Below, piece by piece: positions 53,969-63,365 of a stretch of DNA of 64,000 nucleotides (the first letter of the stretch is position 1; each line of letters starts with the position of its first letter). The notes under the pieces were generated by a model. It did not search any database, was not told where the DNA came from, and saw only the letters and a program-made list of their open reading frames with translations. Location of the stretch: the NCBI GenBank assembly GCA_947489085.1, contig CANLCJ010000015.1, forward strand, positions 1 through 64,000. The letters are read 5' to 3'. Made by a program: the position numbers and the translations under genes. Origin of the DNA: an uncultured Flavobacteriaceae bacterium. GTDB lineage: Bacteria > Bacteroidota > Bacteroidia > Flavobacteriales > Flavobacteriaceae.

Positions 53969-54576
53969 CAACATATTTCATTACAGGTATTTCTACAGAA
54001 GTAGGCAAAACCGTAGCCTCTGCTATTGTTACCGAAGCTTTAGAAGCAGATTACTGGAAGCCCATACAGGCAGGAGAATTAGACCATTGCGATACCACAA
54101 AGGTAAAGAACCTAATTTCTAATACCTCATCTAAATTTCACCCCAACGCTTATGCTTTAGAAACACCTATGAGTCCCCATGCTGCCGCTGTTATCGATGG
54201 TGTAACTATAGATATAAATGCAATTAAAGCACCTCATACTAAAAATAATAATCTTGTAATAGAAGGTGCTGGTGGTTTACTAGTACCCTTAAACACCACA
54301 CACACAATATTAGACCTTATTAAACCAAACTATAAAGTTATTGTAGTATCTCGGCATTATTTAGGCAGTATTAACCATACACTCCTAACCGTAAATTTGC
54401 TCAAAGCGAAAGGTTTTGATGTGGCTATACTGTTTAGTGGCCATAAACATGAGTCTACAGAAACGATAATTAAAACTATGACGCAAGTGCCCGTTATTGG
54501 CCGCATAGACGAAGAACCTTACTTTGATAAAAACGTAGTAAAAGAACACGCCAACCGAATAAAAGAAAAACTGTAA
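53965..54576 (+). CDS. bioD: Dethiobiotin synthase
   Basis: An ATP-dependent carboxylase that closes the ureido ring of dethiobiotin. The P-loop Gly8-Ile-Ser-Thr-Glu-Val-Gly-Lys15-Thr16 is the family form. Lys-Pro-Ile-Gln (about 31-34) and Val-Ile-Glu-Gly-Ala-Gly-Gly-Leu-Leu-Val-Pro (about 97-107) are also present. Length 203 is typical. It starts in the stop codon of the DUF2007 gene and is followed by bioA after 19 bp. Confidence 0.95.
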   Translation: MTTYFITGISTEVGKTVASAIVTEALEADYWKPIQAGELDHCDTTKVKNLISNTSSKFHPNAYALETPMSPHAAAVIDGVTIDINAIKAPHTKNNNLVIEGAGGLLVPLNTTHTILDLIKPNYKVIVVSRHYLGSINHTLLTVNLLKAKGFDVAILFSGHKHESTETIIKTMTQVPVIGRIDEEPYFDKNVVKEHANRIKEKL

Positions 54577-54595
54577 AACCGCAGTACAAGCAAAA

Positions 54596-55861
54596 ATGAG
54601 TTTACAACAACGCGATAAAAAGCACCTGTGGCACCCCCTAAAACAACACCAACTGCAACCCGAAAGTTTGGCTATTGTTAAGGCTAAAGGCTGTACGCTT
54701 ACAGACGAAGACGGTAACGAATACATAGACGCTATTGCCTCTTGGTATACCTGTATGTACGGGCATTGTAACGACTTTATTACTGCAAGTGTTTACCAGC
54801 AAATGCAGCAATTGGATCAAGTAATGTTTAGCGATTTTACCCATAAACCTGCCATAGAATTATCCGAAGCTTTAATAAGCATACTTCCTAATAACCAAAA
54901 TAGGATTTATTTTAATGACAATGGCTCTACAGCCGTAGAAGCCGGTATTAAAATGGCCTTGCAATATTACTTCAATAAAAATGACCAACGCTCTACCTTT
55001 ATTGCTTTTGAAGAGGGTTTTCATGGCGATACGTTTGGCGCTATGAGTGTTTCTGGTTTATCGGTTTACAATGGGCCTTTTGAAGATTTTCTTATAGACG
55101 TTAAGCGCATACCAACGCCAGATGGCACGAATAACGCACTTATTTTAAAGCTTCTTGAGCAATATGCCTCTAAATTTAAAATTGCAGGATTTATATACGA
55201 GCCTATAATACAAGGCGCTGCTGGTATGAAAATACACGATACAGAGGGTTTAAACCATATTTTAAGTTATTGCAAATCTAAAGACATCTTAAATATTGCA
55301 GATGAGGTGATGACGGGGTTTGGCAAAACGGGACGGTATTTTGCCTCAGATTATCTAGAGGTAAAACCCGATATTATTTGCTTAAGCAAAGCCCTAACCG
55401 CAGGGTTAGTGCCCATGGCGATAACTTCATGTACCGAGAGTATTTACGAAGGGTTTTTAAGTAGCGATGTCTCTAAAGGTTTTTTTCATTGCCATACCTA
55501 TTCTGCAAACCCTGCTGGCTGTGCAGCAGCATTAGCAAGTATTAAATTACTAACCTCTAAAGAAATGCAACAAAATATTGAGCGCATTTCTAAAAAACAT
55601 CAAGAATTTAACGCACATATAAAGACACACCCTAAGGTAAAAACAACACGGCACATTGGCGTAATTTTTGCCTTAGACCTTAACACAAAAATGGCCCGTT
55701 ATGGTGACTTACGCGATAAACTCTTAAAGTTCTTTATGGCACGTGGTGTATTTTTAAGACCTTTAGGCAATACTATTTATATACAAGTGCCTTATATTAT
55801 TAGCAATGCCGAATTGAAAAAGGTATACCAAACCATTGAAGAAGCCTTAGAAATAGTATAA
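54596..55861 (+). CDS. bioA: Adenosylmethionine-8-amino-7-oxononanoate transaminase
   Basis: A PLP transaminase that uses S-adenosylmethionine as amino donor. The start Asp-Lys-Lys-His-Leu-Trp-His-Pro-Leu-Lys-Gln is typical of BioA. Lys265 in Ser-Lys-Ala-Leu-Thr-Ala-Gly binds PLP, and Asp-Glu-Val-Met-Thr-Gly-Phe precedes it. Length 421 is normal. It lies 21 bp before the ketoacyl synthase gene, fourth in the biotin unit. Confidence 0.95.
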   Translation: MSLQQRDKKHLWHPLKQHQLQPESLAIVKAKGCTLTDEDGNEYIDAIASWYTCMYGHCNDFITASVYQQMQQLDQVMFSDFTHKPAIELSEALISILPNNQNRIYFNDNGSTAVEAGIKMALQYYFNKNDQRSTFIAFEEGFHGDTFGAMSVSGLSVYNGPFEDFLIDVKRIPTPDGTNNALILKLLEQYASKFKIAGFIYEPIIQGAAGMKIHDTEGLNHILSYCKSKDILNIADEVMTGFGKTGRYFASDYLEVKPDIICLSKALTAGLVPMAITSCTESIYEGFLSSDVSKGFFHCHTYSANPAGCAAALASIKLLTSKEMQQNIERISKKHQEFNAHIKTHPKVKTTRHIGVIFALDLNTKMARYGDLRDKLLKFFMARGVFLRPLGNTIYIQVPYIISNAELKKVYQTIEEALEIV

Positions 55862-55882
55862 CTTTGTCCAAAATATTTTTGT

Positions 55883-57037
55883 TTGCAACAGCCAGTATCT
55901 ATAACCGCAATAGCCTCTATCTCGCCTTTAGGAACAACTTTAGAGCGTACTTGGCAAAGCTATTTAAATAACGAGCACTGCTTTAGTAAAAACACTTATT
56001 TAGATGGTAACGTTTGGGTAGCTCAACTCTCTAAAACATCGAAAGCGTATATTGATGCACTGAGACAATCCGACAACAAATACAAAACTTTAGACGATAC
56101 TGTTTTATTTGCCATTCACGCTTCCAGACAAGCAGTGGCGAAAGCAGGTTGGAAAGCCACAGATAATTTTGGTATTAATATTGGATCTTCAAGAGGAGCT
56201 ACAGCTTTATTCGAAAAGTATCATGAATCGTTTTTAAAGCATCATAAATCGGATACGCTCAGCTCGCCTACCACCACTTTAGGTAATATTGCATCTTGGG
56301 TAGCTCACGATTTGCAAACCAAAGGCCCTGAAATTAGCCACTCCATTACTTGCTCTACAGCATTACACAGTGTACTTAATGGTATTGCGTGGCTTGCTTC
56401 TGGAATGTGCGATAAGTTTTTAGTTGGCGGTAGTGAAGCGCCGTTAACACCATTTACCATTGCACAAATGCAGGCTTTAAAGATATACTCTAAATCTACC
56501 GATAAGTTTCCATGCCGTGCTCTAGACTTTAATAAAACCCAAAACACCATGATTTTAGGTGAAGGTGCGACTATGGTTTGTCTCGAAAAAGGCAAACAAG
56601 ACAATGCCCTTTGTACAATAACAGGTATTGGCTATGCTACCGAAATTTTAAAACATAATATTTCTATTTCTAGCGATGCCAAATGTTTTCAAAAATCCAT
56701 GCAAATGGCATTGGGCGATATGGCTCCAGATAATATAGACGCTATAGTTATGCATGCCCCTGGCACTATAAAGGGAGATCTGTCTGAGTTTAAAGCCATT
56801 GAAACTATATTTCCTAGCAAAAAGCCTTACCTTACATCTAATAAGTGGAAAATTGGCCATACCTTTGGAGCTTCTGGAACATTAAGTTTAGAATTAGGCG
56901 TTTTAATGTTACAACATCAAAAATGTATAGGTGTTCCCTATTTAGAACCCACCACTCCTCCTAAAACCCTGAAACATATTTTAGTAAATGCAGTAGGCTT
57001 TGGGGGCAATGCAGTATCGGTTTTAATTTCCAAATAA
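55883..57037 (+). CDS. Beta-ketoacyl synthase in the biotin operon
   Basis: A FabF-like condensing enzyme of 384 residues. The active site is intact: Cys157 in Ile-Thr-Cys-Ser-Thr-Ala, His291, Lys321 and His326 in Gly-His-Thr-Phe-Gly-Ala-Ser-Gly, with FabF spacing between Lys and second His. It starts at TTG: the frame is closed by the bioA TAA at 55859 and has no ATG near the conserved N terminus. As bioF needs pimeloyl thioester and neither bioC nor bioH is nearby, this enzyme may help build the pimelate chain. That role is inference. It abuts the convergent ATP-grasp gene without a gap. Confidence 0.85.
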   Translation: MQQPVSITAIASISPLGTTLERTWQSYLNNEHCFSKNTYLDGNVWVAQLSKTSKAYIDALRQSDNKYKTLDDTVLFAIHASRQAVAKAGWKATDNFGINIGSSRGATALFEKYHESFLKHHKSDTLSSPTTTLGNIASWVAHDLQTKGPEISHSITCSTALHSVLNGIAWLASGMCDKFLVGGSEAPLTPFTIAQMQALKIYSKSTDKFPCRALDFNKTQNTMILGEGATMVCLEKGKQDNALCTITGIGYATEILKHNISISSDAKCFQKSMQMALGDMAPDNIDAIVMHAPGTIKGDLSEFKAIETIFPSKKPYLTSNKWKIGHTFGASGTLSLELGVLMLQHQKCIGVPYLEPTTPPKTLKHILVNAVGFGGNAVSVLISK

Positions 57038-58090
57038 TTAGCGCTGCGCTTTTACTTCTTCTAGTAAACTCCGCATATGTTTATTTTTTAACATGCCACC
57101 ATACGCCATATCGCTTAAAGGAATATGAGGATAGGAATTACATTCTACAATTACTGGGCCTTCTTGAGTAATAGCAATATCCCAACCAATAAGTCTGTCT
57201 GGGAATACCTTTAGCGCATGTTCTAACATTTTAAGAATATCTGCATAGAATGGAATTTTAAACCCATCGAACACAAAACCACTATCTGGGTGCTGGGTTA
57301 CAGTTGCTCCCCCAAATTCCATCAAATAATGCCCTTTAGCTTTCAAAGTACCTGTTTCCATATTTACACCCACGGTAAAACCTCCTGACGTTGCATTGTC
57401 TACAACACTAGCACCTACGCCAAACCTGTAAAACCCACCAATAAATTCTGTATGCTTATCCTTAGTTATTATAGTTATAATACGCAAAGTGTTTACAGAA
57501 TTTCCATGAATTTTATTTATAGCGTCATGCTGCACAATTAGCTGTGTATGCACAAAAGTGCCTTTTATCAAAACATCAAAATAAGCATCCAATTTTTCAT
57601 CTAAATCAGCCCGTGTCATTTTAAAACAGCCTTTACCCCCATACTCAGAAGGCGGCCTAAAAAACAATCCATCAAGTCCGTTTTCATCTAAAACATGTTG
57701 AAAAAACATTTTTGCTTCAGCTTTTGTTTGTATGTCCTTTAGCGTTCCGTTCCAGAAAAAGTGAGACTTGGTATTATATGTAATTAATTTCGGTGTCTTA
57801 ATATTTGCTTTTTCTGCATAGAATGCAAAAAATAGTTTATTCTCTATAATAGCATTTAAATCTCTATTGTGAAGCACACTACTAGTATTTAAAGCTTGCA
57901 TATCTCCAAAACTGTGATAATCTAGATAATTAACTACCGATTTTCGATAAATAAATTTAAAATAGTAAAAAGGTATTTCGCGCTTAACCCAAGCCAAAAC
58001 AAACAATTCTTTGCATATTTTAAACCAACTCTTTTTATTGGGGTCTTTAAGAAAAACCTTTATACGCCCTATATTGTTAAATCGTTTCAT
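57038..58090 (-). CDS. Sugar-transfer-associated ATP-grasp protein
   Basis: Features of the ATPgrasp_ST family: an N-terminal helical part with Tyr-His-Ser-Phe-Gly-Asp, Phe-Phe-Arg-Pro-Pro-Ser-Glu-Tyr-Gly-Gly-Lys-Gly (nucleotide loop, about 143-154), Asn-Ser-Val-Asn-Thr-Leu-Arg-Ile, and a metal site at Ile-Val-Glu-Cys-Asn-Ser-Tyr-Pro near the C terminus. Such enzymes ligate carboxylate and amine substrates in capsule or envelope sugar pathways. The substrate is unknown. It lies between bioA-KAS and bioB in opposite direction and breaks up the biotin genes. Confidence 0.82.
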   Translation of the reverse strand: MKRFNNIGRIKVFLKDPNKKSWFKICKELFVLAWVKREIPFYYFKFIYRKSVVNYLDYHSFGDMQALNTSSVLHNRDLNAIIENKLFFAFYAEKANIKTPKLITYNTKSHFFWNGTLKDIQTKAEAKMFFQHVLDENGLDGLFFRPPSEYGGKGCFKMTRADLDEKLDAYFDVLIKGTFVHTQLIVQHDAINKIHGNSVNTLRIITIITKDKHTEFIGGFYRFGVGASVVDNATSGGFTVGVNMETGTLKAKGHYLMEFGGATVTQHPDSGFVFDGFKIPFYADILKMLEHALKVFPDRLIGWDIAITQEGPVIVECNSYPHIPLSDMAYGGMLKNKHMRSLLEEVKAQR

Positions 58091-58110
58091 ATTTTATGCA
58101 TCAGCAATTA

Positions 58111-58118
58111 CAAATGTA
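58111..58118 (-). promoter_or_regulatory. -7 element of the ATP-grasp gene
   Basis: On the minus strand TACATTTG matches TAnnTTTG, 20 bp before the start codon. A CTG about 20 bp upstream replaces the -33 TTG. It overlaps the dyad TTACA-AA-TGTAA at 58108-58119. Confidence 0.45.
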
Positions 58119-58262
58119 ACAGTATTCGTTTTTTATACCAGTATTAAAATTAAATAATCAATAACACCACTAAAACGAGCACCAGAGCTTAGCAAACAAT
58201 AAAATTAAATTATACTTTTTTACAAAGTAATTTTCTACTTTTACATCCACATTTTAGAGACT

Positions 58263-59357
58263 ATGAGCGCGACAAAACACGATTGGACTAAACAAGAAAT
58301 TATAGACATCTATAATAAGCCTTTAATGGAATTACTTTACGATGCCGCAACCACGCATCGCCTGCACCATGATCCCAATACAGTTCAAGTGTCTACGCTT
58401 TTATCTATTAAAACAGGAGGCTGCCCAGAAGATTGTGGATATTGTCCGCAAGCTGCTCGTTATCATACTGATATAGAAGGCAATGATTTAATGAGTGTGC
58501 AGCAGGTTAAAGCTCAAGCTTTACGTGCAAAATCTAGCGGTAGTTCTCGAGTATGTATGGGTGCTGCTTGGCGTAATGTTAAAGATGGTGAAGAGTTCGA
58601 TCAGGTTTTAGAAATGGTACGTACTATTAATAAGCTAGATATGGAAGTGTGTTGTACTTTGGGTATGATAACCGAAAACCAAGCCAAACGCTTGGCAGAG
58701 GCTGGTCTGTATGCTTATAATCATAATTTAGATTCCTCTGAAGAATATTATAAAGAAGTAATCTCCACAAGAGGCTTCGAAGACCGTTTAGAAACCATAG
58801 ATAATGTTAGAAAAACTAATGTAACTGTATGCTCTGGAGGTATTATTGGTATGGGAGAAGCTATAGAAGATCGTGCTGGCATGCTTGTAGCGCTTTCTAC
58901 ATTGAATCCGCAACCAGAATCTGTGCCTATTAATGCTTTGGTAGCTGTAGACGGCACCCCGCTGGAAGACCAAGAACCTGTTTCTATCTGGGATATGGTA
59001 CGTATGGTAGCCACAACACGAATTGTAATGCCAGAAACTCAAGTGCGATTAAGTGCAGGGCGTACGCAAATGACACGCGAAGGCCAAGCCATGTGCTTTT
59101 TTGCTGGTGCAAATTCCATCTTTGCTGGAGATAAGTTGTTAACGACTCCAAATCCTGACGTAAATGAGGATATGGAAATGTTTAAATTACTAGGCTTAAA
59201 TCCTCAAAAACCATTTATTAAGAAAATGCAGCCTGAAACTATAGAAGCCAAAGATTCGCAGTACCAAGACCTTGGAGAAAAACCTAAATGGACAAGACCA
59301 GAACATACTATAGAACGCAATGAGACCGCAAAACAAAAGTCTAAACTTGCAAACTAA
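58263..59357 (+). CDS. bioB: Biotin synthase
   Basis: A radical SAM enzyme that inserts sulfur into dethiobiotin. Cys54, Cys58 and Cys61 in Gly-Gly-Cys-Pro-Glu-Asp-Cys-Gly-Tyr-Cys bind the 4Fe-4S cluster. Asn-His-Asn-Leu-Asp (about 153-157) and Arg-Leu-Ser-Ala-Gly-Arg (about 261-266) of the 2Fe-2S site and barrel are present. Length 364 is typical. It has its own transcription start, separated from bioF-D-A-KAS by the opposite-strand ATP-grasp gene. Confidence 0.97.
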   Translation: MSATKHDWTKQEIIDIYNKPLMELLYDAATTHRLHHDPNTVQVSTLLSIKTGGCPEDCGYCPQAARYHTDIEGNDLMSVQQVKAQALRAKSSGSSRVCMGAAWRNVKDGEEFDQVLEMVRTINKLDMEVCCTLGMITENQAKRLAEAGLYAYNHNLDSSEEYYKEVISTRGFEDRLETIDNVRKTNVTVCSGGIIGMGEAIEDRAGMLVALSTLNPQPESVPINALVAVDGTPLEDQEPVSIWDMVRMVATTRIVMPETQVRLSAGRTQMTREGQAMCFFAGANSIFAGDKLLTTPNPDVNEDMEMFKLLGLNPQKPFIKKMQPETIEAKDSQYQDLGEKPKWTRPEHTIERNETAKQKSKLAN

Positions 59358-59402
59358 CCTTTACAATACTTAACTAACTACTCACTATATAATATTTACA
59401 TC

Positions 59403-59918
59403 ATGCAAAAACTAATTTTAGCATTAGCCATTATAAGCTCTACTTTAATTAATGCACAGGCTTTTTCTGGAAGAAACGACAATAAATTTCAAGTTGGTGC
59501 TAACATTCAAGAAAACGGTAGTGGTATTAATTTAAGTTACGATTATGGTTTGGGAGAAAATATTTCCATAGGGATATCTTCTTCTTATCTTTTAAATATT
59601 AATGATGATTTAAGAGACAACCCGCTTGATGATTCAAATGCAGAATTTGACAACCGTATAGACCTAAGATTTCGTTTTAATGCCAACTTGGGTAACGTTA
59701 TAAACGTTAGTAATAATCTTGATGTCTACCCTGGTTTAAGCCTTGGACTAAAAAACTTTGGTGGACATTTGGGCGCTCGTTATTTTTTCACCTCTGGTTT
59801 TGGAGTTTATACAGAACTTAATGTACCACTTGCAAAGTATAAATCTGGAAGCTTAACAGCTCCAGAAGAATTACACAATCAGTTTACACTTAACATAGGG
59901 GCAAGCTTTAACTTGTAG
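59403..59918 (+). CDS. Small outer-membrane beta-barrel, DUF6646-like
   Basis: The signal peptide (about 1-19, Ile-Asn-Ala-Gln) precedes a 150-residue beta-rich protein with alternating strands and a typical outer-membrane terminal strand ending in Ala-Ser-Phe-Asn-Leu. It fits the DUF6646 group of flavobacterial barrels, by recollection. It follows bioB by 45 bp on the same strand and may be co-transcribed. No functional tie to biotin is known. Confidence 0.72.
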   Translation: MQKLILALAIISSTLINAQAFSGRNDNKFQVGANIQENGSGINLSYDYGLGENISIGISSSYLLNINDDLRDNPLDDSNAEFDNRIDLRFRFNANLGNVINVSNNLDVYPGLSLGLKNFGGHLGARYFFTSGFGVYTELNVPLAKYKSGSLTAPEELHNQFTLNIGASFNL

Positions 59919-59960
59919 TAAGAACGCTAACAGTTCCTATAGGCAACAAACCATGGAGAA

Positions 59961-60437
59961 TTAGTTACCAAACAACTCTGTGGCTTTTTCGTAAATTAAA
60001 TGCGATTCCCAACCTCTGTATAACAAGTAATCTATTAATTTTTTTTTGCTTTTGTATATGTTAGATTCTTGTATGGCACCCGCTTTCTTTTCAGCTAAAA
60101 GGTTAAAGATATCTAGATATTCGTTGGCATCTATTTTAGAGAGTGCAATGTTAATAGTGGTTTTATGAATCTCTTTGCGTTGCAATTCGAGTGTTAATCG
60201 TCTGCGTCCCCATTTTTTTATTCTCAGTTTTCCACTTACAAAAGCTTCCGCAAATCGTGTTTCGTTTAGAAAATTTTCATTTAAAAGATGCACCATAATT
60301 AGGTCTATGGCCTCTGGTATCATATACCAAGTTTTTAACTTTTCTCTTACGTCTTTATGGCAACGTTCTTGGTAAGCACAGTAGTGTTCTGCTTTTTTGG
60401 TAGCTTCCTCTAGCGTATATGTTTTTCTGGTTTGCAT
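59961..60437 (-). CDS. recX: Regulatory protein RecX
   Basis: A 158-residue protein with three tandem three-helix repeats, as in RecX inhibitors of RecA. Signatures include Tyr-Cys-Ala-Tyr-Gln-Glu-Arg-Cys (about 18-25), Phe-Leu-Asn-Glu-Thr-Arg-Phe-Ala-Glu-Ala-Phe-Val (about 56-67) and Trp-Gly-Arg-Arg-Arg-Leu (about 76-81). It regulates RecA filament growth during repair. It is convergent with the barrel gene and not next to recA. Confidence 0.9.
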   Translation of the reverse strand: MQTRKTYTLEEATKKAEHYCAYQERCHKDVREKLKTWYMIPEAIDLIMVHLLNENFLNETRFAEAFVSGKLRIKKWGRRRLTLELQRKEIHKTTINIALSKIDANEYLDIFNLLAEKKAGAIQESNIYKSKKKLIDYLLYRGWESHLIYEKATELFGN

Positions 60438-60598
60438 ATAACCTCAAAAATAATTAGAAAAACCCAAATACAAATATTTACAATAAGCTTAATTTATGCT
60501 CTTGGTAAAATACGTGTTTACAGTATCAAACCACTATAAGCAACAATGTATCATCTTATTAAAAAAATGTAGAACTCTAATTTTAAGACAGATTTAGT

Positions 60599-60606
60599 TA
60601 TATTTG
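60599..60606 (+). promoter_or_regulatory. -7 element of the T9SS protein gene
   Basis: TATATTTG matches TAnnTTTG, 52 bp before the ATG. A -33 TTG at good distance is not visible. Confidence 0.45.
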
Positions 60607-60658
60607 TACATATTGATTTACATTTAGCTTTAAGTATAATTAATACAATCTTGTCTCT

Positions 60659-62989
60659 ATGGTTTTTTACCTACGTTTTTTAATTTTGGCTTTTTTAACG
60701 CTCACATTAAACACTAACGCTCAAATTGCTGCTTGGGATTTAGATGGCAATACTGGAAACGAAACTAGTGTTAACGCTACAACAACAGCCGCCAATGTAG
60801 CAAGTGCCACTCTAAGTAGAGATGCAGGATTGGTTCCAGAAGTACTGGCTAATTCCTTTGGGTCTTCTTCGTTTGTTAGCACTACTGGTGGACCAGGTCT
60901 AGCAGAAGCTAATGCCCAAGATAAAATAATACGCGTCCGCATGGAAATTGAATGTGGTTACCAAGCTTCTTTTAGCACACTTGATGTTAATTTTTTAAGA
61001 GATGCAGATGGCCCTTTTCGTTTCAGATGGTTTTTTAGTCTATCAGGAGGCATGGGTGGTGGCGTTATAGGTGGTTTTAATTTTACATACAACGGTACAG
61101 AAGTTAATGGTTTAGCTCAAACACAAATTGATTTATCTGGAATACCAGCACTACAAAACGTACCTGCAGGTACAGTTATAAACTTTACGCTAAGAGCTTT
61201 AGAAGCTACAACAGATGCTGGGCTTTTTGGCATAGGGCGATTAACTGGCGATGATTTAAGTATTGGAGGTACAATAACACCACTTATTACCACATGGAAT
61301 GGAACGGCATGGAGTAATGGTGACCCTGATATAAATAGAGACGTTATTGTTAACGATGATTTTACTGTTACCAGTGGTAGTGATTTTGGAGCCTGTGCTT
61401 TAACTGTAAACGCAGGAGCTACTTTAACCGTGAACGATGGCGCTCTAGCCGAAGTACAAAATGAAACTGTAATTGCTGGTAATTTGGTTGTAGAAAGTCA
61501 AGGTAACTTTGTTCAAAATGATAATACCACAGGAACATTTACGCTTAGTGGTGCAGGTATGGCTACACTTAATAAAATAACACCTGTAAAAGACGATTGG
61601 TTTTTTTATAACTACTGGAGTTCTCCTGTGGTTGGCGAAACTATTGGCAATGTTTTTCCTGATGTTGATGCCAATAGACGTTTCTTTTTTAATGCTTCTA
61701 ACTACGAAGATGTCGATGGCGATTCTATAGACGATGATGGTAACGATTGGCAATTTGCTTTAGGAGGAGACACCATGACTCCCGGTGTAGGCTACGCTGC
61801 TACAGCCGATAGAAGATTAAGCTATCCTACGGCAATAACGGTGTCTTTCCAAGGCCAATTTAACTCCAGAACGGTATCGACACCCATTGTATTTAATCCT
61901 GCAAACCTTAATGAAAGTTGGAATTTAATAGGTAATCCGTATCCTGGAGCTGTAGATGCAAACGCCTTTATAAATGCAAACTCTGCAGTAATTGGAGGCT
62001 CTTTATATTACTGGTCTCATGCTAGCCCTGCAGAAGCAACCAATCCAGGAAATGAAGCGTCTAATTTTAATCAAGGCGATTATGCTGTGTTCACTTCTGG
62101 TATGGGAGGTACTGTCGGCGGCGGCGGCGTACAACCTACACGCTTTATACCTTCTGGCCAAGGCTTTTTTGTATCTGGCTTAGCAAATGGGTCTGCTATT
62201 TTTACAAATGCAATGCGCTCTGTAAGTCCTGCTACAAATAACAGCCAATTCTTTAAAACATCAGCTTCTACATCAAAAGCAAAAGCAAACGACGCCAATA
62301 AGTTGTGGTTAAATTTAAGCACACCGGGAGGAGTACTTAGCCAAATTCTTATTGGTTATGTAGATGGTGCTACCGCAAACGACGATGGTTTGTCTTTCGA
62401 TGCACCTAGAGTTAGCAGTGTAAGTGCATCTGCCACCTTATATTCTTCAATTAACAATAGTACCAGAAGTTACGCTATCCAAGGAAAAAACACTGCCGAT
62501 TTGAGTACCAATGAAGTAGTAAGGATTGGTTTTAATACGGTTTTAAACAACACTGTTAATTACACATTATCCATAGACCACTTCGAAGGCCGTTTTTTTA
62601 GCACCAATCCAGTTTTTGTTAAAGATAATAGGCTTGACATCTTACACAATCTATCCAATCAAGATTACGCATTCACCTCAGAATCTGGCGACTTTAAAGA
62701 CCGTTTTCAAATCGTTTTTAATGAAAATACATTTTCTACAACAGATTTAAATACCCCTAGCGCCGTCACTATAATTCAAACGGGCGATTCTAATTTTAAA
62801 TTTTCAACTACAACATCTAACTTAAAATCAATTACTATTTACGACTTGTTAGGTAAGGCAGTTGAACGGCATAATGTTAATGGTTCAACATTAAACACAC
62901 AATTTAATACGCTGAGTGAGAGCATTTATATTGCAAAAATTGAGTTAGAAAATGGTTATATCTGCTCTAAAAAAATCATTTTAAAGTAA
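60659..62989 (+). CDS. Secreted T9SS type A sorting domain protein
   Basis: A signal peptide (about 1-21, Thr-Asn-Ala-Gln) is followed by a beta-rich N-terminal domain (about 22-210). A Ser/Thr-rich middle has Asn-Asp/Gly turns and a Gly-Asn-Leu-Val-Val-Glu-Ser strand pattern. The last 80 residues form a T9SS type A sorting domain: Phe-Lys-Phe-Ser-Thr, Ile-Thr-Ile-Tyr-Asp-Leu-Leu-Gly-Lys-Ala, Ser-Ile-Tyr-Ile-Ala-Lys and Lys-Lys-Ile-Ile-Leu-Lys at the end. No enzyme motif is evident. It is probably exported and anchored on the cell surface. Confidence 0.85.
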   Translation: MVFYLRFLILAFLTLTLNTNAQIAAWDLDGNTGNETSVNATTTAANVASATLSRDAGLVPEVLANSFGSSSFVSTTGGPGLAEANAQDKIIRVRMEIECGYQASFSTLDVNFLRDADGPFRFRWFFSLSGGMGGGVIGGFNFTYNGTEVNGLAQTQIDLSGIPALQNVPAGTVINFTLRALEATTDAGLFGIGRLTGDDLSIGGTITPLITTWNGTAWSNGDPDINRDVIVNDDFTVTSGSDFGACALTVNAGATLTVNDGALAEVQNETVIAGNLVVESQGNFVQNDNTTGTFTLSGAGMATLNKITPVKDDWFFYNYWSSPVVGETIGNVFPDVDANRRFFFNASNYEDVDGDSIDDDGNDWQFALGGDTMTPGVGYAATADRRLSYPTAITVSFQGQFNSRTVSTPIVFNPANLNESWNLIGNPYPGAVDANAFINANSAVIGGSLYYWSHASPAEATNPGNEASNFNQGDYAVFTSGMGGTVGGGGVQPTRFIPSGQGFFVSGLANGSAIFTNAMRSVSPATNNSQFFKTSASTSKAKANDANKLWLNLSTPGGVLSQILIGYVDGATANDDGLSFDAPRVSSVSASATLYSSINNSTRSYAIQGKNTADLSTNEVVRIGFNTVLNNTVNYTLSIDHFEGRFFSTNPVFVKDNRLDILHNLSNQDYAFTSESGDFKDRFQIVFNENTFSTTDLNTPSAVTIIQTGDSNFKFSTTTSNLKSITIYDLLGKAVERHNVNGSTLNTQFNTLSESIYIAKIELENGYICSKKIILK

Positions 62990-63365
62990 AATCTTACACT
63001 ATTTACATGAAAAAGAAACTGTATTTTATAAAAAATGCTTTTTTTTAAGAAAAAAATTACATTATTTTTAAAACGCCCCTTGTCTGCATTCAATTTTAAA
63101 AATTTCGATGTACTACATCCCTTTTATTTCTTCTAAAGCCAGATTAACAGTAGTTTTGCTGACATGTATGTGCTTTAATTTAAAGTTAATAGACTCTATA
63201 AAAAGTTTTGACTTTCGGTTTATAATTTGATAGAATCTATATCTTAAAGTTTCAAAACATATTTTTGGCGTTGTTTTTGATAAGTTAAATGAGGCTTATT
63301 TTCTAGTAATTTTTACTAAATATTTGCTAAAACAATGAAAAGAATGCCCTCTCAATAAAAATGCT
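62990..63365. other. Intergenic region before the last gene
   Basis: These 376 bp between the two secreted-protein genes are AT-rich with many poly-A and poly-T stretches. An AATATTTG near the end resembles a -7 element imperfectly. I see no gene or RNA. Confidence 0.4.
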
